Origin: Pyrocephalus nanus
Taxonomy: Eukaryota; Chordata; Aves; Passeriformes; Tyrannidae
NCBI GenBank assembly: GCA_038380795.1
Contig: CM076266.1
Location: 30,516,145-30,580,144 of the forward strand
Direction of reading: 5' to 3'
Length of the DNA stretch: 64,000 nt
The notes beneath the pieces are model-generated. The model was not told the origin of the DNA and searched no databases. It was given only the letters and a program-made list of their open reading frames with translations. The position numbers were made by a program, and so were the translations under genes. Positions 1 to 13,183 of the stretch are shown here, one piece after another. Each line of letters opens with the position of its first letter. The stretch's first letter is position 1.

Positions 1-2543
1 ATATGCAAATATTTGCTGAATCAATAGATAGCTGAGGCCATAAATAAAAAAGATAGTATGTTTTGGCATTTATTTTTCCATAGGCAAAAAGATGTTTCCC
101 CTCCTCTGCTATTTCCCCCCACTTCTCAGCTTTTAACAGTTTCAGAGTGGAAAGAGAAGGGAATCCTAAAGTGGTGTTAGAGATGATCAGTTCAGACTTC
201 TCACCATTTGCCTGTCACCCATTTGTCCTGATCCCCAGAGCATGCTGTTTCTTATTGATGGAAATGGGTATGTTTCATGTCAGCAGTTCAATTAAGACAA
301 CATGTTTTGGTTTTATTTGCATTTTTCTCTTTGAGAAGTCAGTCCTGTAAATTATTATTTAACACATACTAGGAGTTTAACGCTTTATAAGGAGGATTCT
401 TTTAGTTGATATGTTTGTGAAGGATATTTTTAAAGAGGAAGTATCCTTAAATATTTTTTTTACTTATTCACTGATGTCTTTGAAATAAAGTGACCTGTGC
501 TTCTTCAGTGATGTACACTTTATGTCTTTGAGTCCTAAAGGAGAATTTTGCATTTTGCATTCATTTATTTAGGAAAACAGAGATTTCTGTGCTCATGAAA
601 GGCCTATTTATTCTCCTAGACTGCTCAAAATATCTGCTAAACTGGATCTTCTGTTTAAAGGCTTAGAGCCCTGAAATTGGTGTCTCAAAATTGCTCAAAA
701 GAACAATATCTCTGCCCTCTTTATGATCCTTTATTGACTGTAGTACATTTTACCAGCTAGTGAGTTCTCTCTGATTTATATGGTCATAAATAATAAAATT
801 TTGTATTTTCAATTGGTGGTTGTTTGCAAGCATATTCCATTATATGTTCTTAGCTTTTTGACTATTGTCAAGCTAACTTGGATTCTGGTGATTTACTACT
901 TTGTAGGATCTATGACTTGCTTTTATAAGCTTTGTAGAGAAAAAAATTATATGCTGTAAAATCTATGCTGAAGGAGCACTTGGAAGGAGAAAGAAAACAT
1001 TCAATTCCTAAATAAGTATATGTTTTGGCTTTCTCAGAGTGTGATTCTGTCAAACTTCTAGGGGCAGGGGACCTTAAAGTGTGCTTAGTTACAACTCCAC
1101 AAGTATCACTTAGGCAGGCTATGTGTGAATTCTTATTTGCAACTGAAGTGTAATGTCTGTCATTAGACTCATTTCTATTATAATAACACTAGTAGAACAA
1201 ATTGGTTCCTGGGCTCCTACTGTATTTTCAAGGCTTGCTTTTGTCTTTGTTTTTGTGTAGTACTGATGACACATCCCTTTAGGATAAAGGCATTTTATTA
1301 AAACTCTTTTAGCAGGAAGAAATGTTGGCACCTACATCAATGCTGGTAGCAGAGAGCATCTGCAATGTTTGCTGTGATCATGCAGAGAAAGAGTTGACTT
1401 CATTTCTACAGCCGTTATGACTGTAATTTCCCTCAATTGCAGTCTACTTTCATTTAATTTGTGCTCAAGGGCCCTTCACATGGAATGATTTCTGCTGGGT
1501 GAAAGATCTTGATACGGCTGAGAGGTCATGATAAAATACACTCTACTGATTGTAATGAACACTTGGTATTTGCTGTATGCAGGATGTGTGGAGGAATCCA
1601 TGTTAAATCCAGAAATAAAAGTAAAATATGGGTTAATGGTGTCTACAGCTTGCAACTGAATTAATGGAGGCCTGCTATCAGTTATGAGAGGTCTGTCAGC
1701 AGCTTGACTATACAGATGCTTTATGGTTTAGGTTTACCTTTGTACAACAGCCTTTTTGTGGTGTTATCATTGCCTGATGTACATATAACCAAAGGCTTGG
1801 AGAGAAAATCATTATGTGACTGTTAATCCTTTCCCAAATTCTGGAAAAAAGATTATTTAATACAATGTTAGAAACAGGATTGTAGTTCTCGTGGAAGAAA
1901 AAGTATTCACTAATTCTAACATGAAAACAAACTTCTCTAGCAGGCAATGAGTAAAAATAAATCATTTCTCACTGGGAAAGAAATTAAATGGTCTACAGGG
2001 ATCTTTCCAAATGACAGAAAACAGGAGGATGGGGACAAGGCTATTCATTCCTCTCATTTCTTCCTTTGTTCCTAGGACCTACTGGACCATCTGTGTGTTA
2101 CCTCTATGCAGGGGTCACAAGCTCTCAAATTTTTTCCAGGTAAAAAATGTCTGCTTCTGCTTTAAAATTCACTTCTTTATGCATTTGTGAAAGAAGAAAG
2201 GAAGGAAAATAACTGACAGTCAGGGAGGGCTGCAGGTGGTTAAAAGCACTCAGTGATGAAGTGTTCCTTTTGTTGAGTAATAGAGCTGGAGACAATATGA
2301 TCAGTTTTGTTTGTAGATCCTGGCAGCACCTGGAGAAGAAGCAACAACTGTGCAGTCAGATCTAGAGAATAGGCACTTGTATATATAAGATCACTGGGCA
2401 CCGTACTGCATCATACTGCTCAACGTGACTAATGGGACCATCTGAGGAAACAGGGGAGTTTTTTTCCCCTGTTTGAATTCAGTATCTTTACATAAAATCC
2501 ATCTGTATATTCAGGAGTTAATGCACTAAAGAAAACACAGTTT
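1..2543. other. Unique AT-rich sequence, no gene seen
   Basis: All six frames are broken by frequent stops; the longest open stretch is 85 codons (minus strand, 1708-1965) and resembles no family I know. No repeat family is recognised. An octamer-type sequence ATGCAAAT sits at 3-10, but a single 8-base match means little alone. Confidence 0.7.
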
Positions 2544-2566
2544 TGTGTGTGTGTGTGTATATATAT
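2544..2566. repeat. (TG)7(TA)4 compound microsatellite
   Basis: Seven TG units run directly into four TA units, followed by T/A-rich sequence. It is short but probably polymorphic, and part of ordinary vertebrate simple-sequence content. Confidence 0.85.
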
Positions 2567-2943
2567 TTATTTATTTTGTTAAAATCCATTAAAGTCCTGC
2601 TTAAAAAGGTGAAGAAGGACTCCAATAAAACCTCAAGACCTATACCCAACCAACCTGGGAAAAATGTATAATGATACAAATTATGAAAAATTGTTGACTT
2701 CAGAGTCATGGTACATCTGCACACTATGGTGGAATTTGTCCCGGAAGGATTTGCCGTACCGAATTAGACTTCATATCAATCTGCTCTACAAACTTGTCTC
2801 TGAATGTAGCCAGCACCAGATGTTTCAGAGGAAAGGTGGAAGAAACCACCTGCTTCATACAGAAATGAGGCTAATGTGTTCTTTACATTAGGTGCCCTCC
2901 TGAGTAGTGGTTAGATACAGATTTAAGTCTGAAAGCAGAAAAT

Positions 2944-2985
2944 TTATTATTATTATTATTATTATTATTGATGTTGTTGTTGTTG
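2944..2985. repeat. (TTA)n followed by (TGT)n microsatellite
   Basis: About nine TTA units (2944-2969) are followed after two bases by four to five TGT units (2972-2985). The second block looks like a point-mutated extension of the first, in which A became G and then expanded. Confidence 0.85.
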
Positions 2986-5043
2986 CTATTGTCACAAAAT
3001 TTATGGCAACTAGGTCTTTTTACTGGTTTTATACATGCAAGTTTGAATATAATTTTTGAACAAAACTATTTTATTTAAATCTGTTTCAGTATCAATAAGT
3101 CTTTCATCTCTGGCAAGAAGGTAAACCTGTATCTCCAGAGAAACCAGATTTGTGACAACAGCCCCATGACAGCAGTAGAAGAGGAAGTGGTGACTTTTAG
3201 AGCTTTTTAATGGGATCTCATATGCAGGAAGAAGGTTTGCATTTATTAATTTAATGTTTTACAATAGCTGTTAATGATAATGAAATTCTTTCTAGACTTT
3301 CTGAACCTTCTGCAGCAGTCCTGCTTATTTTCCTGTTCCTCAGGATTAATATGAATTCAGTGAGACTATTGAGTTTCAAAATGCATTTCCTATGATTGTG
3401 GTTTAGATCAGGATGAATGGAACTCACTTGTCAAATAATATGCAATAATTAGATCTGTGCGAAGAAGTTTGGATTATTTATTGTCTCCTTGAAACAGTGA
3501 TTATTAATGATTAGAAAACTACAAAGTTACAGAAATGGCATTGCCTTTACTTCCCCTTTAGCTGCTCACCTGAGCAGCAGTTGTCAATACTAGGAGGAGG
3601 AGTAGGGCATCAAATGTGCTGGTTTGGGCTGCATGATCCAAATCCCCAAGGTCAGGTATTCCCAGAGGCAGAATTGTGCTGCAGCTGAAGGACTGTTACA
3701 GGGTTTTGCTCTTTCAGTGTTTTAGTGAGTTGCTGGGTAAATACTTTTGCCTAAGTTAGCTCTGCTATTTCTGTAAGCAATAATTTTTTTCATAAAAACT
3801 GTGTAACTATGCTTTATCTAACAAAGCTACATCCCTAAGAACAACATAGCAACACACAGAATGTTGAACTGTGGTCTTCCAACATCAGCCTATTTATAAA
3901 AGCAATACCAGCTCAATAGGCTAAGACACCTATATTTTTTGCATTTACAGAGTAGGAAAAAAATGTGTCCTAGAATTTGAATAACTAAAAGTAACTTTGT
4001 TTCCCTTAATGTTCCCTTAATGTTTATACTGCTGTTCCTTTAGTTGCTTTTTGACTGTTGGATATATTTATATCCAATTTGTAAAAAACCAAGAACTGAA
4101 AGGCTAGTCCACCTTTTAAGAGGCTTTTTTCATGCATCTTTTTCTTTAATGTTGGGAAAGTCAAGCATGGTTTTCAGTTGTTATATTGGAAGATATGGTT
4201 TAGGTCAAACTTTATGATGACCTTGAGGTCACACAGGAATCACATCCTACCTTACATCTAGTCTAACTTTTTAAATTCACAGCTTCTGTTGTTTCTGTTT
4301 CTGATGATTAGAAAACTGTTCTGAATAAATATCAGAAAACACCTCCTGTTTTTCTCTCAGATCTCTCCTTAAAAGACTTTATTTTTAAGCAATATCCCCT
4401 AAAAACTCTGGCAGTGTACTGGCTACTGAGGTAATGAACTAGTGCAGAGAAAAATTAATGTATGGAACTCTCACTGTATGATCAGCAAAAATCCTTGTGC
4501 ACATTCTTGTCTCACAGACTATAAGCAAGGATGAAATTGGTAAACGATGATAAGATGGTGTAGGGACATGATGTTACTGATATATAATGAAGACAGAATA
4601 TGAATTGCTTCAAAGTTAAACATTTTTGGGACATATAAGAGTAGTGTTGAGTTTTGACTTATTGGAGATTTGTCACACGTCAAGTTCTTCATTGTAATAG
4701 GCCTCTATAAGTAGGGGAAGATGAACTGCTGTGTGTTGGTGAAGACTGAATGTTACTTTTCTTTCAAGTTTATACGGTACTGAGCATAAAAAAAATTCAT
4801 TCAAAGTACTATAGGTTTGAATTGCCTGTGAAATTATATTACCTATGGAATCATAATCGTTAATCACAGAACAGAATAATCTTACTTGTATTCTGCCAGA
4901 ACAGAAAATTGGTTCTTGGACATGCTGAACGTCTACACTACCAAAGTCTTTAAAGGAAGAGATCTCTTCCAACTCACAAATGGAAAACAGAGTTGAGCTC
5001 TACTCATGGGCCAGTTGGTTGGAGGCTTGGTCTTCCTTTAGTG
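2986..5043. other. Unique AT-rich sequence, no gene seen
   Basis: There is no recognisable coding region; the longest open frame is 99 codons on the minus strand at 4673-4972, without family resemblance. A perfect 11-bp tandem doubling of TTCCCTTAATG occupies 4001-4022. No LINE, SINE or LTR signature was seen. Confidence 0.65.
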
Positions 5044-5120
5044 TGATCTGTGGTCCAAGCTGTTCACGCAAGTAGGCGTGGATGGGAGACCTGCCAGGCA
5101 GCAGGTAGCTGACTGGTTCA
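5044..5120 (+). repeat. 5S rRNA-like fragment, possible SINE3-type relic
   Basis: This stretch resembles the second half of vertebrate 5S rRNA. It shows GATCT, then GG, AAGCT, GTA, the nearly diagnostic TGGATGGGAGACC at 5079-5091, and a downstream part similar to the 5S 3' end (CC-GG-...-GGT-GCTG). The order matches 5S rRNA and the spacing is about 5 bases shorter. The 5' half of 5S is not recognisable upstream. In amniotes such pieces arise either as 5S pseudogenes or as the 5S-derived head of SINE3/AmnSINE1-type elements; I could not identify a tRNA part or core domain downstream. It is not an intact 5S gene. The identification rests on recalled 5S sequence and should be treated as tentative. 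Confidence 0.4.
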
Positions 5121-6943
5121 AAATAAAAAGTCAAAACTTTTTAGGCCTGCGAATATCTGATGTGTTAACCTACAGGTAAAGGAGAAAAATCTTTCTTGTC
5201 TCGTACAATAGAGCAGAAATTCAGGCAATGAATACGATGTCAAACCTCCCCATTCCCCTTCTACAAAGTAAGCTTCATTTTTACACAGAAATAAGGAAAG
5301 TCATTTACTGCTGGCTTGGGTACAGTGGTCTTTTTATCAGATTAGAGTCATAGCTGCAATAGCGGAGTGTAGCAGAAATGCACAGAAATATTATTAACTT
5401 CCAAAATTAAGCACAGTATTTGTGAGTTGCAATCGGGAGCAGAGGATTTTTAATTAGAAATCCTGACAAGGCTTAAATGAATTGTTTTTGTCCCAGTAAA
5501 AAGTGGGGCATTGATAAATTTCTGTTACTGAAAAGCAAGTTAATTTCCCCTGTTCAATTCTTCTTTCAGTGGCTGTTATACATCATAGGAACTAATTTAT
5601 GGGGGAAAGCACTGAGCAGGAATTGATGATTATTTTAAGAATAGATCAGCACAAAACTACTCACATGAGTAAAGGAGGCTGGGATTTGGTTCCCCATTCA
5701 GACTCCACAAATGCTATTACCAGATGCTTCAGAAGCTGGAATCACTTCTCCCCATCTTCATGGCACATAAGAATGTAACATAACCAGGGGATTTGCCCTT
5801 CATTCTAATACCACTGGCTCACAAGATTATGGGCATCACTTTTTTGCTCTGACATTTCACATTAAAAAAAAAATCATTACCACTGTTTTTCCAGTTTTAA
5901 ACAGGTTAACTCTGAAATTTACGGAGAAATGCTGTGTTCTGCTCGCATTAAGGAGCAGGTACCATCAGAAGTTCATGTCACAACTGCTTATCGCCACCCT
6001 TTGTGGTATGAGAGGGTATCACTCATTTGGGGCTACCAGCAATGCCTAACCCTCTTCTGTCAAAATGAACCCAGTCTATCTACATTTACAATGTAAACTG
6101 TTTACGTTTAGGTGGGTATTGTGGCCAAAGCAGGTTAGAGAATATATAAACAAATAGATGCAGGGTCCTCTCCACAAGCAAGGCACAATCTACTTGTTTC
6201 TCTCTTTCTATTGGATTCTGTTACCATGACCACATTACTATCCTTTCCTAATCAAAGCTGATGGTTTTCCACCCAGTTTTCCCACCTCAATAAAGCAACT
6301 TCAGAAAAAATTAATCCAGCTATCACAAGGCATCCAAGTTTTTCTGCAAAAAAACCTTCTGGATAGATACCTGTTAAAGCCACCTGGCTGGATGGTCAGA
6401 AGGAAATTCTCAGTGATCTTTCTTAGAACTATAATAGTGACAGACCATGGTAGTTTTTCTCCAGTGTCATTGGCTGGGATTTTCTGTCACAGGAAAGGTA
6501 GAGGCATCAAGAATTTCAGCTGGTTTTCAGTGGAACACCTGCCCTATAATAGTTCATGGCACTCAAGCCAGAGAAGTGCTGGGGGAAAGCTTGGCACAGA
6601 TATCTGGAGAAAAATGGACCATTTCTATTAAGGATATTTTTTTTTCATATGCTGTATATATTGAAGGCTTTATCAACAGTCCCTGGGCAGGCATAATTCT
6701 AATGGCAATCTCAAAAAGGCCAGAGCAGGCTGCTACGATTACACAGTTTGCAGATTCAGTTGCTGCAAAAGCCTTTGGTCTTCTGGGCACAAAAAATTCC
6801 CAGAGAGGGGAATGATTTCAAGGGCAGCATTTGGCCTTATGCTGTCAGCTTCAGTAATTATGCAATTCAACTAAATTAAAGTCGGAAAGTCACTGGGGCA
6901 ATTTTGAAAAATCATACCTTTAATCAGAAGAAGGAGGAAACAA
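5121..6943. other. Unique sequence, no gene seen
   Basis: Overlapping open frames of 79 and 122 codons on the plus strand (6392-6815) have no recognisable domain and conflict with one another, so I regard them as chance. The interval 5380-5580 contains several TAATTA-like words and could be conserved noncoding DNA, but the sequence alone cannot show this. Confidence 0.6.
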
Positions 6944-6987
6944 ATATATATATATATGTGTATGCATATAAAATATACAGTGTACAT
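6944..6987. repeat. (AT)7 microsatellite with AT/TG-rich tail
   Basis: Seven AT units at 6944-6957 pass into TGTGTATGCATATAAAATAT. Simple sequence with no other role visible. Confidence 0.8.
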
Positions 6988-7722
6988 GCCTATAGTATAT
7001 GTCAAAAGATAACTTTTTCAGTTTTGCTACTAAGGAAAATTCCATTTTCCCTAGGCTGTTAGAGTACATTCATCCCTGTGGCACATGAGAATCTTCTGTT
7101 AGTGATTAAAGCTCTATATCATGTATCTGTTACATACTTATTCTTAGATTCCCCTTCTAGGAGCAAAAACTTGTCCAGCTAGGTCTCTTATTTTGGTGGA
7201 CCTGAGGCATTTTATTTATTTGTTTGCTCTTTCAATTTGCGGGATTCAGTGTAAATATGTAGATAAGGAAAGATCAAAGGATTATGCCTGGCACTTGAAA
7301 CAGAAGGTACAAAGGTTTGCCAAAGGCTCATTAATCCACAACTCATCCTTAGGTTTCCAACTTATCTTCTGTTGCTTTGTCATATGAAGCCTTATACAGG
7401 GCACTTGGAGTGCAGAAGGAGTATGCCCTGGATGCCAGCCAAATGAAAGAGGACAGCTGAGGGGTAAGTGCTAATGCGGCTGAGAACTGTGGGATCTGGA
7501 AATAGATGGAAAATAATTGCTGATGATGAGAATTTTCCATCATACATGTGAGAATAAGGAGATAGAGCCAAATAGGTTCAGAAAGAGTTTTCACTAACAG
7601 CTACCTAAAATGCAGCCTTTGTCAGGCACAGAGGATCTGTCTTTGCTTAGATCACCCATTCATGCACTTTGATGCAGCATCTACTGCCAGGTCTCCTCCA
7701 TAACCTGGTGAACTTGGGGCTC
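6988..7722. other. Unique sequence, no gene seen
   Basis: Only open frames below 85 codons are present, on both strands, without family resemblance. No repeat was recognised. Confidence 0.65.
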
Positions 7723-7752
7723 ATTCTCTCTCTGTCTCTCTGTCTCTCTGTT
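7723..7752. repeat. (TCTC/TCTG)n pyrimidine-rich microsatellite
   Basis: TCTC units are interrupted by three regularly spaced G residues, so the tract reads as an imperfect TCTCTCTG octamer repeat. It is a strand-biased pyrimidine tract of about 30 bp. Confidence 0.8.
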
Positions 7753-9964
7753 CTTCTTTGGCTCCTTCATAGAAAAATTATTTTGACTTTCATCTCTAAC
7801 TCGTCAGAATTCTGATTCTGGTATCTTCAGTACTTCAGTGTTTTCCATAATGCTCATCTCAGGGTAAGGACTTGCACAGTTATTAGGAGACCTCTTTCTC
7901 TCCTATGCTGTTTTAAAAATAACACTTCTTTTTGATATTACCTAAGATGTGTCCTAGGCCAATACCCTGTCCTACCTTTATTTACTTGTTGTTCGTAGCT
8001 CTTTGTACTGCAATGACAGCTTTTACAGGAGAATAATTTATTCTCTCAGATGTCAGAGAAATTTGGGGTTTCCAAGCAGCGCTAGGCATTTACAAAATAC
8101 AGGTTTGCTGTGATGCTGAGTAAGATAATCAGCTTTTAGGAGTGTGTGGCCACTAATAGAGTGCATTGAGTTACATGCCAGCTTTTAAAACCAGCTAGAT
8201 AGCAGCTGGTCAGCTTGACTCTGGTGCACGACAGGGCAGCTGGGTGAACTGACACACTCAACATGGTGTAAGACACCAAAGCCCAGGGCAGCAGTGGGAA
8301 GACTGACAAAGTCTAAAAAACGACATCTGACATCCCAAGATGCAGGAACTCTTCCTTCCCCTGCTTCAGCTCATCATGAAATGAACACAATGCCCTTCTG
8401 AAAGGGGGCAGTTGGCAGAAGCTTGCTTGTTCATTTGGGAGAACTCTGTCATGAGGCTGTAGGGATTGCAACCTGAAAATACCAGAACAGCCCACATACG
8501 CATTCTTTCCCCTCCCATTTGGTGTAGCCCTTAGCCACACCAAAAGATGCTGCACTGGGTGAATAACTCGAGTTGTGCTGATTTGATCTAGTTCCCTGAT
8601 CTTAAAAGCCAACTAGCTTGAGTTGAAACCCTTTGTCATATATATGGTAAAAGGAAGGGTTCAGTTATACACAGAAAATGGAGATTTAGGAGCTGCAACT
8701 TGATTTAACTGTGGTGTAAAAGACAAATTCTTTCTTCCACTGTGTGCAACCTAAAAGTGTCTTGCACAGATGTCCATCTCTTAACCACTGTGATCCCTGC
8801 CATGGAAGAAGGACCTTTGGCTGGCAGAGAGTGAAAACCACTAGACACCTTGCATTACACAGGTTCTCGACCTGGCTTCTAGAAAGCAAAAAAAAGTTCA
8901 AGGTTTTATCAGCAGCAATTTTCCTGGCATGTTTTGTCAGCTGTGAGTTATTTCTATTGTTGCTCTAAGCTGGTGGGAACTGATGTATGAAAGAAGGATA
9001 GCTATATTTAGGTAGCACTAGACTCAAACAAATGTACACTGACTTTCATACAGTTTATGACATGAGCTTGGTGCAACACTAATTTGGTAAATGGAGATTT
9101 AGTTCACATCCCAGGACTTAATTAATTTCTGCCTGTCCTTAGTAAACCAGTATCTTATATGTGCATATGTAGAAGGTAAATGCTGTATGTTTGCATCAGA
9201 TATGAGAGGCTTGCCTTCTCCCAAAATTGTTACAATGAGATCTATTTGCTCTCAGTGTAACATTTGATGATCTTGAAATATCCTAACCATAGAATTTAAT
9301 GCAATTTTGTCAAAATATCACATAGTTTATTTTTGAACAGAATCTGTTTTCAAGCAGTCAGTAATTAAAATCTAGAGATTGATAATTAAAATTAGAGAAT
9401 GAGTTTATATTTGTTTTAGCATTTATTTCTCATCCACACTCCACAAGAGATTTAAAGCATTGAAATATCTCATTTCAACTCCATTATACTTGTGCTGCTT
9501 GTTCAAAAGAAAATGCACTTTTCCTAAACACATCTTTCTTTTATCAACACTTATGATTGACTGAGAATCAACAGAAGAGAACTGGCTGTCAAGGCCTCAC
9601 GTCCTGTTGTGAACCACAACTCTTGAGAGTTTGTGCTTTGAATGTGTATCAGCTCTCCTTCAGAGTCAGTGGTGTCACTAGAATCCCCAAAGTAGTAACA
9701 CAGAGCCACATACTTCCTTTTTCCTCTTCTGAGTGTGTTAGAATGCCAGTCAAATGACATCTCCCGAGGGATGTAGTGGTCAGAGGATACATGCCCAATT
9801 AGGCTTGCAGGCACTCTGCAGCTGCAGCTGGTACTGCAATGTTTTTCTTGCTATGGGGCAGAAACATTGTCTGCTGACAACAGCAACCTAAAAGACCTCC
9901 CTGGGACATCTCCCAAAATGCATCTATTATTGCAAGCTTGGTTGCTACCTGCAAGAAGTCTTTA
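7753..9964. other. Unique sequence, no gene seen
   Basis: The longest open frame is 99 codons (minus, 8313-8612), without recognised similarity. A perfect 12-bp palindrome CTGCAGCTGCAG lies at 9816-9827 and holds a CAGCTG E-box; with its flank it forms a short CTG/CAG cluster. Otherwise nothing stands out. Confidence 0.6.
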
Positions 9965-10062
9965 TGGTGTCTGGGATTGGAATCTCCCTTACTTATGCTT
10001 GGACTGGATGATTTTAGGTGGTCTTTTCTAACCTTGATAATGTAATGATTCTAATTGAATTA
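9965..10062 (+). mobile_element. CR1 LINE, degraded 3' end
   Basis: The tail region reads GGACTGGATGATTTTAGG, then GGTC, TTTCTAACCTTGAT, and ends in AATGATTCTAAT. This is the order of the avian CR1 3' untranslated end (GGACTAGATGATCTTTAAGGTC, CTTCCAACC, then ATTCTATGA-type terminal repeats). CR1 elements are non-LTR retrotransposons that are usually severely 5'-truncated, and only the last 60-100 bases are recognisable here. The orientation is plus. The 5' boundary is uncertain because the sequence upstream is too diverged to place. Confidence 0.6.
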
Positions 10063-10157
10063 AATGGGCTCTCTGTGTGCTCCTGGAAGCACAGACAGTC
10101 TGTGTTCCTACAGAAATATGAAGTTTGAACAGTTAACAGGAGAGCTCAAAAGAGAGA

Positions 10158-10237
10158 TTTTTTTAAAAATTTATTTATTTATTTTATTTTATTGAACCCT
10201 GAAGAGATGGGGGGAAAAAAAAGGAAAAGGAAAAAGG
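10158..10237. repeat. (TTTA)n tract and adjacent A/G-rich tract
   Basis: TTTA/TTTTA units occupy 10158-10193. After 15 bases a G6A8 run and GGAAAA-type units follow (10209-10237). The two blocks are strand-biased in opposite senses, T-rich then purine-rich. Confidence 0.75.
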
Positions 10238-13102
10238 TGTTTTACTCTACTGACTTGAAACATATATGGTCATGAATTTCATGAGCTTACTAATGTGACT
10301 GTCATGTCTTTTACACAAAAATCATCATTTGCATTTTCCATTTAAGAACTTTATATTCTTTATAAACTTACTTGAATTCTTAAAAGAGAGCTGACAGTTT
10401 CTAAAGAGAAAAAAGACCACATTATTATTATGTCACTTCTAGAAATGTTAATGGCAGGATATGAAGGACAGCGTAATTATAGTGTTGCTCTAGTGATTCT
10501 TCTGTAAAGGTTTTCTCAGTACTTTAATTACAAACTACGTATTTCATCAGTTTAAGTTTCTAAATTCTCAGCCAAACACCCTTTGGGTTTGATTCACACT
10601 TTGCGGTGTTTTTTGGTGTAAAAAAGCCTCCTCTGGTGAAAGGCAAAGTCTCATGCAATTGTGAGCACCCACGCCTATGGAGGGCAGCTGGGACGAAGAG
10701 AAGAAGCAAGGAAAGAACTGGCTTTTTCTGTGTAAGAACTAAACTTTTGTTGAGAAGTAGGTGCACTGAAGTAAACAGGAATGATAAAACCTTTGGAAGA
10801 GAAGTCAGGATGAGAGTTTGTCATATATCAGGCAAATTTGACAGACCATGCTGAAAATCTGCAGAATATGTAAATGAAATGAGATGAGGTCAAAGCAGAG
10901 CAAGAATAAGAGATTTCTTCGACTCTCTAGACAGCAACTTAGAGACCTGCTACCTCAGCATATCTGAACTCAGGGAGGAAACTTAACACAGGGAAAGACA
11001 AACCCTTCGAAATAACATCTTCTTAGCTGCTTGCCCAGCAGGCAGAATTCTCCATATTCTGCAGAATTATTTTTTCAGTCATTGAATCCATTCTCAAAGC
11101 TTTGGTTGGGAAATTTTACTTTTCAGAGAATGTATACTGAAACTCCATTGGGATTTCTATGCAATGTTTTTAAACTCATTCCTATGCATTTATGAATAAG
11201 AGCTGACTTACTATGTGACCAAATATTTTCCTGAAGCGGAGCCAAGAGAAGGGACAGATAGTTCTGTTAAGCTCCTTAAGAAAGAAGTCTAAAAGCAGAT
11301 AATATCATTTGAACAACATTGCAAACTTCTCAAAATTGTAAAGCACAAATCCAATGATTAGAGAGACTCCTTTGTTCAGGGAACAGCAATTTGAGATGCC
11401 TGATCTCTAAAGCCTCAAAGACCTCATTAGGAGCTTGTAATCCTTATGTTTAGGTACTGTTATAAGCACACACTGACAGTTTTGCCTCAAAAGCTATGGC
11501 TGCTTGTCCTTGGTGGGGAAAAACATGAAGGTCAGAGTTTTACCTTTTGTGGTAAGAGAATGCATCGTGATTGATTTTAATAGTGATAGCATGGAAGGGT
11601 GAGATTGAGGAAGAGAGCAAACATATGCAGTTCTGGAATAGTTTGCAACAGCTTGTAAATAAGAGTAATACCGTGATTTCCTCATGTTACTGTCTGTTGC
11701 CAAGCCCACCCTTACTCATCCATCTTTGGAAAATGGGAGCTCCCAGAACAGTTCCAAGTACTTTATTAGCTTAAAAAACATTCTCTTTGCCTCTTGACAA
11801 GGGAGGTAGAGCTGGTTTCATTTCGAGAAATCAGAAAATTAAAGGGAAGGCTTTGGTAACATTCGTTTTCACGAGACTGTGCTACAGCTGGGTTTTGCTT
11901 TCTTGGTTTCCTTTCCCTTCATTCTCCCGCTGTGAAATGTGGTGCTCTACTGTGGAAATGGGAGTGCATTTGTGTGCCTGTGCATGGGGAAGTAGCCAGC
12001 ATTCAAAAAATCTTAACAAAGATTTATGAGGCAAATTATGTTGTTTGCTAAATACCCAGATGGAAAATCAGAAACTCTAGACATGGTGAGTAGTGAGAGT
12101 ATCAGCAAAAAGCTGTGATTCAGGCAAGTAGAAAGCCTCATGATTTAATTAAAAATGAGTTAGTATTCTCTCTTATGAATAACAAAAAGGGTGTTTTGTG
12201 TTGCATGTGTCCCACCTGCCAACACCCTTCCTGAAGCGGAGTCCTGTACTCTCCATTTTTATTCATTTACTACTGGTATAGGAAGTAGATAGCTGGCTTA
12301 GTGGGGGCAATGCCTACTGACACTAAAATGATACTGATAACAGAAAGAATATTCTGCCATAAATTATTGCAATGCAGTTGATTTCAGTCTAGGAATTAGT
12401 TGCCTTGGGGAGAAAAATTAGGGAGCTGGGACTTGTCAACAGAGAAATTAATAGAACATCAGAAGCCTACAAGGTTCACAAGTGCTAGATCTCTCCCTTC
12501 TCTCCTCTCTTCCCCAGACCTTCAGCTCTTCCCAGGATCACAAGGATGGCAGCACTGGCGTTCATCCTGGGTGGGGGAAGAAGAGTGTCTAGCTAACAGG
12601 GAAGCAGAGCCATCCCAGTTCCTCCAGCTCTTTGCTGCTGGGGCAGGGGAACTGATCTGGCAGTGCTATTCCAGGCTCACATGGGCAGAAGACAAGGGCA
12701 GAAACACAAGCAGCACTGAATGGAGACATCATGGCAGTACCAGCAGCTATTAAGTTTCCAAGTATGTGATATGGTGTATTTTTTGAATCATGATACTGCT
12801 GTGTCAGCAGAGTGCTGTTGTCACTAAGGTCATTGTGCTGTGAGGCACTGTTGCCTCATGAAGCACAGGGGAGCCGAAAGGCAGTGTTATCTGAAAATTT
12901 CTCATTTTCAGCAACATTGTCAGTGTTTCTGAAAATCTTGTTATCCTTCAGTTCAAAGGTTTTCCTTTTAAACACTGCATTTTGTGTTTCAATGAAAACA
13001 ATATTCATCAGCATGCAGACCTGTAAGTAACAGGGGTGTTTCTGGAAATGTTGACCTACTAATTCTGTGTATTCATAAGAAATAATAATGTTTTCTTTGC
13101 AG
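10238..13102. other. Mostly unique sequence, no recognised gene
   Basis: The longest open frame (12400-12753, plus, 117 codons) lies in a slightly GC-richer patch. It has no recognisable domain or splice context. The word TCCTGAAGCGGAG appears twice about 1 kb apart (near 11231 and 12230), too short to call a repeat. An exon-like acceptor marks the right edge of this block. Confidence 0.6.
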
Positions 13103-13183
13103 AAATTCCAGCTGTTATGAGGCATCATGCTGCAGAAGGATTGCTTAGTTTTGAGCATTTCTATTCCAGTGGTGCAATGGCAG
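13103..13183 (+). other. Exon-like 81-nt segment, unknown
   Basis: A pyrimidine tract TTTTCTTTGCAG ends at 13102 as a good splice acceptor, and CAG|GTAAAT at 13181-13189 is a good donor. The 81 nt between them are open in one frame (2 bases, 26 codons, 1 base; phase 1 at both ends). The predicted peptide starts near Ile-Pro-Ala-Val and contains a His-His-Ala-Ala-Glu-Gly stretch. I do not recognise it, and it could be an internal coding exon, a lncRNA exon or chance. A 27-codon open run is common by chance, so the case rests mainly on the paired splice signals. Confidence 0.25.

Noticed and set aside
4205..4260. GAGGTCACACAGG, similar to part of a reversed MIR
   Set aside because: The match is one short word without the rest of the element in order.
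11225..12245. TCCTGAAGCGGAG occurring twice, about 1 kb apart
   Set aside because: The shared word is 13 bases with no homology on either side.
12400..12753. 117-codon open frame on the plus strand
   Set aside because: No recognisable domain and no splice or promoter context; the length is expected by chance in a GC-richer patch.
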